From the NCBI GenBank assembly GCA_033819885.1, contig JAQYUZ010000017.1:239827-303826 (forward strand): a stretch of 64,000 nt of DNA, given 5' to 3'. The DNA is from Microbotryomycetes sp. JL201 (lineage: Eukaryota > Basidiomycota > Microbotryomycetes). Made by a program: the position numbers and the translations under genes. Of this stretch, positions 44,516-61,807 are shown in pieces. The notes beneath the pieces were generated by a model, which made no database searches, had not been told where the DNA came from, and worked only from the letters and a program-made list of their open reading frames with translations. Every line of letters starts with the position of its first letter. The first letter of the stretch is position 1.

Positions 44516-44802
44516 TGTTCAATTAGTGGGCACGCCTCCGCAACGAGTTGGAAGGAGACCTCGGGCGAATGAACTGGCCCGGGGTCTCCGCAAACCGGCC
44601 GGCGGACCGACGGACATGGGCCCCTCTCTTTAATCAAATACGCGACAGTCACATACAAGCTCGACAAAGAGTCAACAGTGTTGCACAACAAGAAGATTAA
44701 GACTGCGATCGAGTAAGCAGCGCAAAGGAAATCCCCGGGCCAAAAAACGACGGAACCCCAAGAGGCGTCCTCTGCCAAAACGAGTGTGACGACGCGGCGA
44801 CT

Positions 44803-45914
44803 TAGAAGGCTTCTTCAGCACTCTTGCGTGCGAGCCGCCTGACGCGCTTTCTGTATCCGACAATGTCTTCGCGCACTTGCTTCTGCGTTGGCGCAACAGG
44901 CATATGAGCATCTGTCTGATACGTTGCGTTCGTGTTGACTGCTCACCGCAGCGTCAATGTTGGCAGGCGAGTCTGTGTTGGGCGTGTCTGCAGACAGCAG
45001 GGAAATGACGGACACAAGCTGCCATGAGCAGTCAGGGCGATTGCACGACGCTCGAGACCGAGACCGAGCTTACGATCGACTCGACGCCGTGCACCGGCAG
45101 CCAGCGCTCGCCGGCGTCTTCGTAACCGTATTGATCTGCTCCAGGAGGGTGCTGTAGGCGGGAAAAGGTGAGCGTTTGGTTCATGTCGTCGCTGAGAACG
45201 TTGCGATCCGACTGACCAGGATCGAGATGCATACTTCGCCGTCAGGGTACACTGTCGCAGAATATTTAGCCAGGGATCAACGTGTAGGCATGTCGCGCGT
45301 GTATTCACCGTTTGGATGCCACATTTCGGACAAGAACTTCATCTTTGGCGGGTTGAGAGGGAAATCTTGAGGAAACGACAATGTTGCACGCAGAAAGGCT
45401 CCTTCGTACAAAGTATCTGGCGGACTGTGGAGAGTGTGCGTTGTGTGCATGTCAGACTCTGGTCCGGATGACCTGATGGCCCCATGAGCACAAGCGCCAC
45501 CCGAGAGCCTGAACTACCAGGTCGTTCGTGGCTTGCGCAGAGCACAACAAAACGCCACGTGACATGAGCTCACCCAAAAATTGTGATTTCCCATTCAAAA
45601 ACGTTGTCATCGTCAACGAGGCCGGCCGAGAAACCGTCGACCGGGTGCTTGGTCAGTTCTGCAGCCACATTGAGCCAATGAGGGGTTGTCAGCGCACAGT
45701 CCACGAGCTCAAAAGGCCATCGCGCGCTATATGCAAGTGCCCACGTTGCATGTCGTCGGCCCGCCAGGGGTCCGACGACGAAGACGCAGGCTCGTGCACA
45801 GCCACGTGCGCCCGACAACTTGATGACATGGATACAAGCTCTCGTGCATGAGCGAGATTGTGACTCACGGTTCAGCTGGCGCGTCAATTGCAGAGCCGAT
45901 GACGACACGGCCAT
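44803..45914 (-). CDS. Ubiquitin-conjugating enzyme E2, UBE2G1/Ubc15 type
   Basis: About 170 residues in six exons. Exon 1 (45869-45914) gives MAVSSSALQLTRQLN and joins in phase across a 210-nt intron to QLTKHPVDGFSAGLVDDDNV, matching the human UBE2G1 N-terminus. Then EWEITIFGPPDTLYEGAFL, FPLNPPKMKF, MWHPN, the catalytic cysteine in DGEVCISIL, and the acidic loop HPPGADQYGYEDAGERWLP typical of the Ubc7/UBE2G/Cdc34 group. The end is VRRLARKSAEEAF. It transfers ubiquitin, usually forming K48 chains. Confidence 0.92.
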
Positions 45915-46594
45915 TTTGCGCGAGGGCGACGAGTGGCGACGCGCTTCCAGACGCGCGACAGGACAAGGGAGCACGAAACAGACGCCTGGTAGCTCGAGCG
46001 CTAAATGAAAAGCCGAGAGGTCGCGTCGAGATGCGAACGCAGGCGAGACCGGGAACGCAGGGACTGATTCTGCCCAGCCCAACCCCGATCCGAATGTTCA
46101 AGTGTACAGGTTCCGCACTCTCTCCTTTGCTTACTATATCGAATGCTTCAACACAATTTCGACAATATCCATTTCGGCCCAACTTTTGGTACGTCCACGA
46201 CAGCCGACGACAGCCGAGTTGTGACTGTGCAAAGAAAATCATCATGAAGCTGTGTACCTCAGTCCGCGTTTCATCATGCACTGGTCGATTCCGGAAAGGA
46301 GGTTTCGTTGACCCCTCGGCGCACCCGAGACTTGAACATTGTCGCACACGCGCCGTCGCATCTCGGCACCTCAAACTCGACGACTCGCGTGATTGCAGCT
46401 GCCTAGGCCAGTCCCTGTGCCTTCTGCTGCCGTGTACTCGCTGTCTTTGGCCGAGCCGCAAACGACCGCGCGCAACAACTCGAGCGTCCGAGGCGCGACG
46501 ACAGGGCGCGCGCTCAACGCCCACTGCGTACGGTAGTTCTTGACATCGCCGAGCTCACGGCTCAGCGGCCCTGTGATTCGACGCTCGTACGACA
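45915..46594. promoter_or_regulatory. Divergent promoter region, Ubc15-type E2 / CK2 alpha
   Basis: A 680-bp region between divergent start codons. Overlapping open frames on both strands show no family motif. Nothing further was recognised. Confidence 0.4.
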
Positions 46595-48083
<1,489 letters not shown>

Positions 48084-48297
48084 ACACGATCGCTTGCCAC
48101 AAAACCGAATAGACCACTTTTATTCCTTGATCTGATCCCTTGTCTTTTGTAACCATGTTTCAAGTCATGTTTTCGCACGTGGCCGGATCCGGAAGGTTTG
48201 AGCCGATCAAAGTGAGACCAGGCCGGCGCTCGTGGTCGTCTTGTTCTACGTTTGTCCACTCGTTTTCCACCACTGTCGTTACTCGGACGCGCACGCG

Positions 48298-49143
48298 ATG
48301 CGCATCGTTTCATTCATTGCAGCTTCATGTCTCGCCTCGAGTAAGGCCCGTCGGCGCGCGAGTACACGGTTGATTGGCTGACAAGAGTTGCTTGGCAGGC
48401 GCGTTTGCGATTCATGAACATTCCCTTCACAAGCGTCAAGCAGACACTTCAACGTCGTACCTTCCAGCAATCATATCGAGCGCAACCTCGAAATGTACAG
48501 AGCAGTGTCAGGATATTTCGAGGGCTGTCGGATCGTGCATCTCGCAAGGCGACGGGAATGAAGCTGTGATTGCGATATGCGCTTGCTCGCAGCAGACTTT
48601 GGGCGTCGTCAGTGCGTAACGAGTGTCGTGAGAGTGTCGAGACTGGCTGACTGGGATGCGATCCTGCAGAGCACTGCGTCACGTGCACAACGAACGATCC
48701 CGACAACAAGTCGGGTTCGACGCCGCTGAGTTATTACAATGGTGTGCTCGCGCTGTCAAAAAGACATCCGACCGCGAGAGCTGATGCGTCTCGTCGCAGG
48801 CTTTGTCAATCAGTGTATATCGTTGTCTGCCGCGTCCGGCAGCGACTTGGTTTCGATTTCAGGCCAGCAAGTCACAACGGCTCGCGCTTTGACCACGCTC
48901 GACCAGGCGTCAGCGTCGACGATCGCACCTGCCATTCTCAGCTCTGGTTTGAAAGCGTTGACGGCGTCCGTCGTCACGTCGTCAAGCTTGGTCTCTGCGC
49001 CAAGTGGCATGTCTCGAGCACCCATCACGTCGTCGCCGAGCGCCACTCCATCGCAGACGATGCCTTCGTCCGGCAGCGACTCGTTGAACTGTCGCGCGCT
49101 CGTCACGCTCGTCGTCGCATTCATCGTTTCATTCATGGTCTAG
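48298..49143 (+). CDS. Secreted Cys-rich, Ser/Thr-rich protein, probably GPI-anchored
   Basis: I do not recognise a named family. Four exons. The signal peptide is MRIVSFIAASCLASSAFA. The mature part has eight cysteines in the pattern KCTEQCQDISRAVGSC, ICACSQQTL, HCVTCTTND, NQC, recalling fungal cell-surface domains such as CFEM but without its exact spacing. Residues after about 150 are rich in Ser, Thr and Ala, with SSPSATPSQTMPSSGS. The C-terminus is SLNCRALVTLVVAFIVSFMV, a hydrophobic tail expected for GPI transfer, with small residues just before it. I infer a wall or plasma-membrane protein. Confidence 0.65.
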
Positions 49144-49200
49144 ATTTCGCACTGTTGTATACGCATTACAGGATTCACAAGCAAAGTGGGAAGAGACTGA

Positions 49201-53603
<4,403 letters not shown>

Positions 53604-53937
53604 CGCGGCCGAGTCGAACGTTTCGCCGAGATCGTCGAGGCCGCACTACCGGGCTGCAAGGTTGGCGCAACAAGCACGGTAGAGGAGTCTCACGGTTCAA
53701 GCGGCAGAGACGCTGGTCTTGACGGTCAAGCTATGGACAGAGAAGCTGAGCGCAACTCGGATTTGCTCAGTGTCCGACAGGGGTATTTCGCCTCGGCTTT
53801 GAAATCTGGGTGACAGATTTCGATTGATCACGTTATCGAATCATATCAATCTTGGCAGTCTGCACAATTGTGAAAAATGGCTCTTCCGGCCGCGAGATCG
53901 GACGCTGCGCGGGTCACGCGGACTACCACACGTACGA
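53604..53937. promoter_or_regulatory. Divergent promoter region, ISWI / nitrilase-family genes
   Basis: About 330 bp between divergent starts. Open frames here are without motif. Nothing distinctive was seen. Confidence 0.4.
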
Positions 53938-55015
53938 ATGTCCCGGCCACTCAGAATCGCAGTTTGCCAGTTTGCTCCAGGATCACTTGACGCCGACGCC
54001 AACAGTGATGGCCAGCAGCCGCAACGCAATCTCGACCGCGCGCTCGAGTATGTTCGCCAAGCTGCCGAGCAGCATGCCAATGTTGTTTGCTTTCCAGAAT
54101 ACTTTCTGACTGTGAGTGCAACAGGCCCCAAGTCGGACCAAAGCCCGACGAGGACTTGTAGATTGACGGGCGTGAATGCAGGGCATCATGGCGGATCCAA
54201 AACACCACACGTTGGCACAACCACCACACAAGAGTCAGAGGCACGAGCACGTGTCGAATGCAACGCCCTCGTCAATCGAGTCTGCCGCCACTTGGCTCGA
54301 AAGTTTCAGACATGTCGCGCAAGAGGTCGTCATTGACATTGTCGTCGGCACCATTGTCGAAAGTGGGCACGAGCCGACGCCTTCAATGCACAACGTCTCG
54401 CACTATATCCAGGGCAAGACGGGCAAGGTTCTCGAAAGCTACCACAAGCGCAACCTCTGGCATCCCGAAAAGGAGTATTTGCAGCCCGGCCGCGAATCAC
54501 ACGTTGTATTTGAAACAGCGTACGGTCGCGTGGGCCTCCTCGTTTGCTGGGACTTGGCCTGGCCAGAGGCATTCAGGAGCTTGCTACTGCAAAACGTTGA
54601 CGTTGTCTATGCACCGACTTGTTGGCTGGGGTCAGACGGCGCCGACATTGGACTTGAGCATGATCCAAGGTGCGAAGAAAAGTTTCTCGACAGCTTGATT
54701 GTGGCCAGGGCTTTTGAAAACGAGTGCGTCGTCGTGCTAGCCAATTGCGGCGGCGAGGCCAAAGACGGTTGGATAGGTCGGAGTCGGGTAGCAGTGCCGT
54801 TCAAGGGCTCTGTTGCAGAGGCAAAGAGCGAGCAAGAAGAGCTGTTTTTTGCGGACGTGGATCTAGGCATTCTCAAGGTGTGTTTCGGCCCGATCGCGCG
54901 GCGTTCATCGCTTAGTGCCATTTGACAGGATGCGAGAGAGGTTTATGGCATTCGAACTGACTTGGTGCCGAAGCTGAAAGCTTTGGGCCAGTTGCCCGAT
55001 TATGTTGACGAGTAA
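53938..55015 (+). CDS. Nitrilase-superfamily carbon-nitrogen hydrolase
   Basis: Three exons encode about 300 residues. The catalytic triad is visible: Glu in VVCFPEYFLT, Lys in SYHKRNLWHPEKEYL, and Cys in VGLLVCWDLAWPEAF. The start MSRPLRIAVCQFAPG is the typical first strand. Other conserved parts are DIVVGTIVES, HVVFETAYGRVG and the active-site region APTCWLG. It likely hydrolyses an amide or carbamoyl compound; whether it is an omega-amidase, N-carbamoylputrescine-type or other hydrolase cannot be told. The stop is 65 bp before the next gene on the same strand. Confidence 0.88.
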
Positions 55016-55080
55016 TTGTTGTAATTTAGACGCGGCTTGTGGGGCCGACGCCCTTTCCGTTGCGGTGCCTCCTCGCAAAG

Positions 55081-56229
55081 ATGGGCGACTACGACTGCTG
55101 TGTTGTGCTAGAGTTTCAATGTTTCTCTTCACTGGCCCACGTCACTCCGTCGTCGTACACGAACGCCATCGCCCGCGCCGCTCAGCAGTCGAACGCGTCG
55201 CTGCTTGTTCTCGTAAAGTTACAGGACCGACAATCATCACCTTGGTACTCTGGGCAGCAACAAGACGAGAGGGAAGACGGCGTGGCTGGCAGTTTGAGCG
55301 CGCCAGGCCCCCAGCGCATCACGCCTGTCCAGGCATGGACGACGCTCGAACGCTTCTTGGCTCATGCATACAGTGCGGCGACAAGGGTATTTTTGGCACG
55401 GCAGAGGCTGACAAGTCGCGTCGATGTCGTACTGGACGATTTGAGGGGCGGAATTCCATTCTGTATTCCAAGGGGGGCTACAGTCGAACGGATACAATTG
55501 CAAGACAAGATGACTGGTCATGTGGATGATGCAGCGCGCGCTCAGCTAGGCAGCTATGAAGTCACGGCCCTTGGTGGCACGTTTGACCATTTGCACGCTG
55601 GCCACAAAATTCTGCTGACCATGGCAGCAAGTGTCACGACGCGGAAACTGATCTGCGGCGTCACGGGTGTGTCTATACGTACGCGTGGAGACGTCTGTTG
55701 ATGTTGTTTTCGCAGACGAAGCTCTCTTGGGTAAGAAAGAGTACAAAGAGTACCTCGAATCCGTACCGGAACGGATCAATAAAACGAGACAATTTCTCGA
55801 GCTGGTGCGACCAACTTGTCAGCACGACGTTGTTGCCATTCAGGTGGGTAGAGGCGCATGCCTCTGGCGCAACAGTGTGTGCAGACGCGCGCTCACGGTT
55901 CGCTTCAGGACCCGTATGGACCTACTGCGTACGAGCCAGACATACAAGCTCTAGTCGTGTCGGAAGAGACGAGAGCAGGTGGCGAAGCGGGTCAGTGTGG
56001 CAAAGAGACGCGATGGCCGATCGAGCTGACCCTTTGCGCGCCTACAGTCAACAAAAAGAGACGAGAGCAGTCATTGAACGAGCTAGATACTCTCGTGATC
56101 GAGCTCGTCGCTGACGACGCGAAAACTGATGGCGGCGTATCGGCGGCGAGCAAGCTTGGAAGTACTGGCATTCGAAGATGGTTGCACGAGCAGGAAGAAA
56201 GTAAAACGCACATGACTAGAGCAGCATGA
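55081..56229 (+). CDS. CAB4: Phosphopantetheine adenylyltransferase (coenzyme A synthesis)
   Basis: Transfers AMP from ATP to 4'-phosphopantetheine, the fourth step of CoA synthesis. Four exons encode about 320 residues. The first 165 residues form the eukaryotic N-terminal region, with TLERFLAHAYSAATRVFLA. The nucleotidyltransferase domain has the signature VTALGGTFDHLHAGHKILL (the HxGH motif is HAGH), KLICGVTG, DEALLGKKEYKEYLES, DPYGPTAYEPDIQALVVS and VIELV near the C-terminus. This is the monofunctional yeast Cab4 arrangement, without the kinase domain fused in animal COASY. Tandem with the nitrilase gene upstream; no functional link is implied. Confidence 0.9.
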
Positions 56230-56332
56230 AATTGCAATTCATTTTTGACGGCGACTTAAGCTTTTCGCCTCTGAGCAGACGAGCGCAAAGGTCCACCGGT
56301 CATCGGAGACGCGGGCGCTGACGAACCATTGA

Positions 56333-57798
56333 ATGGTTCAACGTCGCGATGACCGGGCCAGGACGCCTGTGACGGAGCCCGTGTCGACCCTGGCCGAGCC
56401 TTCTCAACCTCCGCCGACGATCGAGGTCACGCGCGTCAAGGACGATAGGCGGGACGATCACGGCACGACGTGAGGAGAGACGATGATACAAAGGCTCGCG
56501 CTGACCTATTCAAAACGCCATGTAGGGAGCGACTCAAGGGGTTTGCTGCTGGAGTCTTTTCGGGCGGGACCAAGCTACTCGTAGGACACCCCTGGGACAC
56601 GGTGAGGTATACGCAAATGCCCTTGATTTGCCTCTGCTGACTTTTGTCGGCCCAGATCAAAACTCGGCTCCAGTGCTCGCGAGAGTTTCAGGGGCCACTC
56701 GATGCACTCAAACGAACGGTGAAAGGCGAAGGCTGGCGCGCACTGTACAAAGGGGCGACTCCTCCTGCTGTTGGATGGGCTATCAGTGATGCCACTCTCT
56801 TGGGATCCCTCCACAGCAAGTGACGCGCGCAAAATAGTGTCGCTGGACGATCTCTTATTCGTCTATTGTACAGATTACCGGCTCATCTTGTCGAGGATGG
56901 AAGCAAGAGCACGCGGGGAGTTTGTGAAAGAGGACGGTGTTACAAAGCTCAGTCTGACAGGACATGCGGTCAGCCTGAATCAGCTCATGCCCGTTCGACA
57001 CGCTGACCAGTGTCTCTATTCAGCTTGCGGGGACGCTGGCGGGTATGACGGCAAGTTGTGTTATCTGCCCATTTGAGCACATCAAAGGTGCGTGCGCACA
57101 CAGCTGCCGGAAGCAAATGGCTCACGCGCGCCACCGACAGCCAAATTGCAGCTGCAGACGGTCGGCCCAAAACTCTACACCGGGCCGATTGATGCAGCGC
57201 GACAGGTTGTGAAAGCTAATGGCGTCATTGGCTTGTATCGAGGTTTCGTCGCGACGACGCTCTTTCGAAGTTGGTTTGGTGCCTAGTAAGCCGTCTGCCG
57301 CTCGCCCGTGCACAGATCTGACAACGGACCCATAGCTTCTTGTCATACGAAATTATGCAACGGCAATTCCGGGCCGTCGACCCAGACTCGCCGTGGAAAG
57401 TGTCCGACTCGACATCTACCTTTTTGTGTGGCGGCATGGCTAGCAACTTTTATTGGATTGGCGCGTTTCCCTTTGACGCTGTGAAAAAGTGAGTGTCCGT
57501 GTCATTGGTTGATGCGCAAAGTTGACGAGTCGCGCCAGTCGTCTGATGGCCGACTCTGTGACGGACCCACGTTACGGTGGCATTCGCGACGCCGTGCGAG
57601 CCATCATGGCTGAAGGTGGATACAGAGGTTTCTATAGAGGGTTTCTTCCCGCTCTTTTACGAGCCTTCCCGACGGTCAGTGCACTCGTACTCGGTCTTGA
57701 TCCCGCCGCTGAATTGTAGCCAATTGTAGAACGCCTCGGCATTGCTCGTATGGGACACAACTATGCGACTGCTCGGAGCAGAACAAATTAAATCGTAG
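56333..57798 (+). CDS. Mitochondrial carrier family protein (SLC25)
   Basis: Inner-membrane solute carrier with three repeats in about seven exons. The signature motifs are HPWDTIKTRLQ, CPFEHIKAKLQ and FPFDAVKNRL, one per repeat, each followed by the second-helix glycine motif (EGWRALYKGATPP, NGVIGLYRGFVAT, GGYRGFYRGFLPAL). The N-terminal 45 residues are charged and not conserved. The last exon reads NASALLVWDTTMRLL. The start ATG at 56333 is the first in a phase that joins to ERLKGFAAGVFSGG. The substrate is not clear; it resembles the Ymc/acylcarnitine-like branch, but that is a weak impression. Confidence 0.88.
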
Positions 57799-57922
57799 TA
57801 ATATCTTGCATGAGCAGGCCTTGTTGTAATTGTGTTGCCGCACTCGAAATGATTAGCTCCTCGCGGACTCTTATTGCGCGCAACGCGATAGCTGCCAGCC
57901 CTTGCCTGGTCGGATCGTAGCA

Positions 57923-58699
57923 ATGCCAGATCGGTACGCGGATTGGGCTACGAGAGAGCGTTCGCTGATCCCGAGTATGTCAGGATCGCCCTTCCGACGA
58001 CAGAGCCGACGCCAGCATTGCAAGCTGTCGCATTTTCATTGCTGTGCTGCTTCATAATTTGTTGCGCCAGCTTGCTTGTCATGTTTATATATCGACTGAG
58101 GCAGTCTGATCGAGACAACTTGGACGATCCAGAATCTGGAGACCTCGTCGACGATGATGAACCTACGAGCGCAACATTGCTTCTGACGCACGGCCAACCG
58201 CAAACGGACAAAGTGCACACAGCCGAGTTTTCTCCTCTGCGAAACGGATCGGACTCGCGCCCGCGAGTTGTCTAGTGCTAGCCGATTGCCCCCAGCCTAC
58301 TGGTGCGGTCGGGAATTTGCTAGCCCGGTGGCGCAAGCTCTTTGGCGATAGCGATTCGGGCTCAATACTGCAAGTCTCAAAGTCGGGAGCTTTGACTGGA
58401 CTCATGCAAAAGGATGTTGCGCCTGAAATTGCTGGTTTGGCACAGATGGCGGCAGTCAAAGTCTATTTGGGCTCTTTCATGGGCTGCTGAGCACGATGAT
58501 TCTCGAAACAGGGTCAGCAAAAGCGAGAAATGGGCCCTCAAGAGTATCTCAACGGGAAAGTAACGTTATGCAAGGTGGGTACACTGTTTCAGGACTCTTC
58601 GAGAGTTTCGATTCTCTTTCTCACTTTTGTCGATTCAAGACCCAGATACCTCGATGGGCACAGGAGGCACTCGCAGAAGCGGAAGGAGACCCTTTCTAA
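57923..58699 (+). CDS. Small single-pass membrane protein, unknown family
   Basis: I do not recognise this gene. A spliced model with exons 57923-57933, 57984-58212, 58296-58460, 58512-58574 and 58640-58699 has consistent phases and gives 175 residues. The first exon is only 11 bases. Near residue 20 is one membrane helix (VAFSLLCCFIICCASLLVMF), then RLRQSDRDNLDD, an acidic stretch, and a longer cytosolic part with NLLARWRKLFGDSDSG, GLMQKDVAPEIAGLAQMA, KREMGPQEYLNGKVTLCK and the end RWAQEALAEAEGDPF. The intron at 58213-58295 could instead be retained, ending the protein at 58275. It could be a conserved fungal membrane protein. Confidence 0.45.
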
Positions 58700-59600
58700 C
58701 GCTGGCTAGTCTGATCGCCCTAGACCCCCAACACGAGGTGCCACCGTTCAGAAAACCGTGACGGTATGTTCCGTACGCGGCGGTGGCGTGAAGACATTCA
58801 TGAAGCACACACGCGACTGTTCCTGTGTGTTAGTTTGCTGTTTGAACCGGTGTTATATCGCTCTCAAATCAACATGCATGCCTAGCCGCTTTCTTCAAAC
58901 AGTCTTTTTGCCACAGAGCTCCTTGTTCTTGACACTGACGGGCACCATTTCTTAACATCACTGAGACACATTTCGGCAGCCAGAGCTCGGAGCCTCGGCG
59001 AGAAACATGTAGGGCAGATCTACAGTGAGCATTTTATGCCGATCATCGGACGCTGGCTCGCTGCTTCCGCGATTCGCGATCGTTGTCAATTTCCTGCGCA
59101 CTTGGAGAACTTGTTAATAGCTCGATTCTGACCGAGATTTGCCCGCTGGACTTGTGACCAATTTCGATTATCGCAGCATGAGGATCGCCCGCAGCCAGGG
59201 CCGTCTGGCGCCCTTTCTCTCCAGCCCGGCGCACCATCCATCGGACCACGCCATTTGCACTTGGAACCAGCTGTACATCACACCTCGTTCGAGTCTGCTG
59301 CGTCAAAGCATCCAGTGGGGTTTCGCACGTATCTGTCAACGACGTCATTCGCCCAGCTTAACTCACGTGAGTGACGGCCGAGCCCCCCGGAGGTGCCTTG
59401 GTACTTGTAGACAGCGCAACATGTGTTTGCACGCCTCGTAGGACGTCAGCGCCCGAGGAGGCGTAGACGACGCTCGCTCACGCCCCCGCTCGCGGCTCAG
59501 CGGACGTTCCCCTTGGCGCTGCTATATGCGCCGAACGGCAGACTTGTTCGGTACTCATGCTCAAGTCTCCGCAGTCCACCGCCTTTTGTGATACAAAGCC
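58700..59600. other. Gene-poor stretch
   Basis: About 900 bp without a convincing gene. It holds the low-confidence minus-strand open frame at 59043-59348 and presumably the promoter of the FUN14 gene. An E-box-like CTCACGTGAG is at 59362-59371. No repeat was seen. Confidence 0.4.
59043..59348 (-). CDS. Hypothetical protein, 101 residues
   Basis: Uninterrupted ATG-started frame of 101 codons with MTSLTDTCETPLDALTQQTR and an internal VVRWMVRRAGEKGR. It sits in a stretch otherwise without genes. I see no family motif, signal peptide or membrane segment. It may be real or a chance frame. Confidence 0.25.
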   Translation of the reverse strand: MTSLTDTCETPLDALTQQTRTRCDVQLVPSANGVVRWMVRRAGEKGRQTALAAGDPHAAIIEIGHKSSGQISVRIELLTSSPSAQEIDNDRESRKQRASVR

Positions 59601-60348
59601 ATGTTTGCCACACGCTGGCCGACCCCAATGGCCGCACTGCTTCGATGCGCACCAAAGCAACAGCGTTCAGTGGCACCAATGCTCGGTCGGAGAGCACTCT
59701 GCTCGCAGACAGCGACGTGCACGCCGCGATCGACGGCGTTTCTTCGCTCGTACCGTTTGACGCTGGCAGCTTCCCTGTCGACAGCAGCACTGGGCTTTGG
59801 AGCTTTGCCGATCAGTTCGCCCCTGCTGTGTGCCAGTGATCGCTCGTACGCCGCACCTCAACCCGTCACCACCAACAAACCTTTGCCCGTCGCCGAGAGC
59901 TCGATCAATGTCAGAGACCTCGGCTTTGGCACGATTTCGGGCATTTGCGTTGGCATCTTTATCAAAAAGGGTCTCAAGGTGTGCCGGCTTATTTTGTCGA
60001 GCGAGCCAGCTTGCTGACGATCGCATTCGCGCTCAGGCAATTGCTTTCATGCTCGGAGGCGCTTTCATCTTTTTGCAGGCGAGCGTGCCTGGCGCAGTCC
60101 AATAGCTGGTGACACTTACGCATCATTGTCTACAGTACATGTCGTCTCGCTCGTTTGTTACAGTCAACTGGAACGCCGTTTCTTCGACCTACGACTCTAT
60201 CGTCACCAAACATGCAGGCCCAGATGCAACAAAGAGCGGCAACAGGCTTGCGGGTGTCACCAACACGTTTGTCGATTTTGTCACGGCTAACGTGCAATCT
60301 CGCGCGACCTTTGTCCTTGGAATGATGCTGGGTTTAAGGCTGGGATGA
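59601..60348 (+). CDS. FUN14-domain protein, mitochondrial
   Basis: FUN14/FUNDC-type small membrane protein; the animal relative FUNDC1 is an outer-membrane mitophagy receptor. Exons 59601-59978, 60037-60078 and 60136-60348 give 210 residues. The N-terminal 60 residues are Arg/Ala/Ser-rich and look like a mitochondrial presequence. The FUN14 domain reads FGTISGICVGIFIKKGLK, AFMLGGAFIFLQYMSS, FVTVNW, with a final hydrophobic helix (RATFVLGMMLGLRLG). The intron at 60079-60135 has a GC donor (CAG|GCGAGC) that joins FLQ to YMSS; a weaker GT donor 6 bases downstream would add two residues (Ala-Ser). No LIR motif like that of FUNDC1 is obvious. Confidence 0.85.
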
Positions 60349-60415
60349 TCCGATTCCGAGTAGCGGTAGCAGTCCTTTCTGTAACGATAACGAAGGCTCA
60401 TAATGCTGACCGAGC

Positions 60416-60424
60416 TCACGTGAC
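60416..60424. promoter_or_regulatory. Palindromic E-box TCACGTGAC upstream of the GST gene
   Basis: The extended E-box is 60 bp before the start codon at 60484, in a 135-bp intergenic region after the FUN14 gene. Confidence 0.4.
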
Positions 60425-60483
60425 CATCGGCTCGGCCCCACCTCGCGAATGACAAAGCGGCGCCAGTCGCTGCTGTCAGCCTG

Positions 60484-61572
60484 ATGCTTCGAGCGGGTGC
60501 TCGGTCCGTTTCTTTGCTGCTTCTTACGAGTCGATCCGCTTGTGCACGAGCAATGTCTACGCCTCCACCGCCGTCATCTAGCGGAATCGACCTCTAGTGA
60601 GCTCGACTGAACGCGGACCGCCTCGCATGGCCGTCTAATACACCCTTGACAGCTCGTGGCCAACGCCCAATGGCCTCAAGATTAGTGTTGCACTCGAAGG
60701 TGAGTTGACCGCTGCGTTTAATTTTCTTTCTTTCAGCGCCGCTCATGTCCCGCGCAAAGAATTGAAAGAGGCTGGAGTGCCCGTGAGCTGGACGTACCAT
60801 CCGATCAACATTGGAAAGGGCGAGTCTAAAAGCGAGTGGTTCATTCGCGACGTGAATCCAAACGGACGGATTCCCGCGGTGAGCGATCCGTCCGAACCAC
60901 TTGCAATTGTCTCTTAGCTCATGCTGTCAATCAAGATCATCGATCGAGAGCGCGGCGCTCATGCGTTTGAAACGGGCTCAATCCTTCTCTATCTCGCCCA
61001 AAAGCGAGACGCCGACAATTTTGCGTTGCATTTCGAAGGCGAACAAGATGAGCTCGATATGCAAAACTGGATTTTTTTCCAGCACGGCGGAATCGGACCC
61101 ATGCAAGGTCAGGCCAACTTTTTCGTTGGCTCATCTGTCAAAGTGCCAGTGGCGGCGAAGCGCTACATCAACGAAAGCAAGCGCCTGCTGAGCGTATACG
61201 AGGCCCAACTCGACGGTCGCGAATTTCTGGTCGGTGCTGAAAAGGGAAAATTCTCGTATGCAGATATTGTGAGCGTGGACTTGAGGTCTCAGGTGCAGTG
61301 GCACGGGCTGACGTCGTTTTGTACGAAAAAAGGCGTCTTTCACTTGGATCAGGGCAGCTCCTCTTGTCCTGGGCGAAACATTGTCTGAAGCTGGATTCCC
61401 ACGAGTCGACGCTTGGGTGCAGCGCATCAATGCCCGTCCCGCCGTCAAGCGCGCCATACCTGTAGACAACTCGATCGACACAATTATGAGTGCGCCGGAT
61501 GCAGCTCAAAAGCTGAAAGACCGCGTCAAGTGGGTTCATGAAGCCGACCAGCAAAAGAAAGATGAGTTGTAG
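60484..61572 (+). CDS. Glutathione S-transferase, Ure2-like
   Basis: Conjugates or reduces substrates with glutathione. Five exons, about 290 residues. The N-terminus MLRAGARSVSLLLLTSRSA may target mitochondria; an internal ATG (AMSTPPPP) may give a cytosolic form. The thioredoxin-like domain has YSWPTPNGLKISVALEEL, NPNGRIPA and the glutathione gamma-glutamyl-binding FETGSILLYL. The helical domain has NWIFFQHGGIGPMQGQANFF, RLLSVYEAQLDGREFLVG, YADIV and FPRVDAWVQRINARPAVKRA. This block order is that of Ure2p-like fungal GSTs. The splice near 61290-61350 is the least certain junction. Confidence 0.88.
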
Positions 61573-61807
61573 AGAGAGTGCTGTCTCACAGGCGGTGTGG
61601 CAATCGCGTCTCACCGCGTCAGCGAGTGGCGAACGCGAATGCCCATTCGCTCAATTTTCTGGAATGTGAAATCATGGTGGCGTAATATGCTCTAAGGTTG
61701 ATTCTATTTCGCTGCATCGAATATTGCTCTTGTACGATTGCCGATTCGCACGCTGCCAGGCGCACCGCCTGTGGTGCCTTGGCTTCCCCGGGCGCGCGCC
61801 TCCGGCC

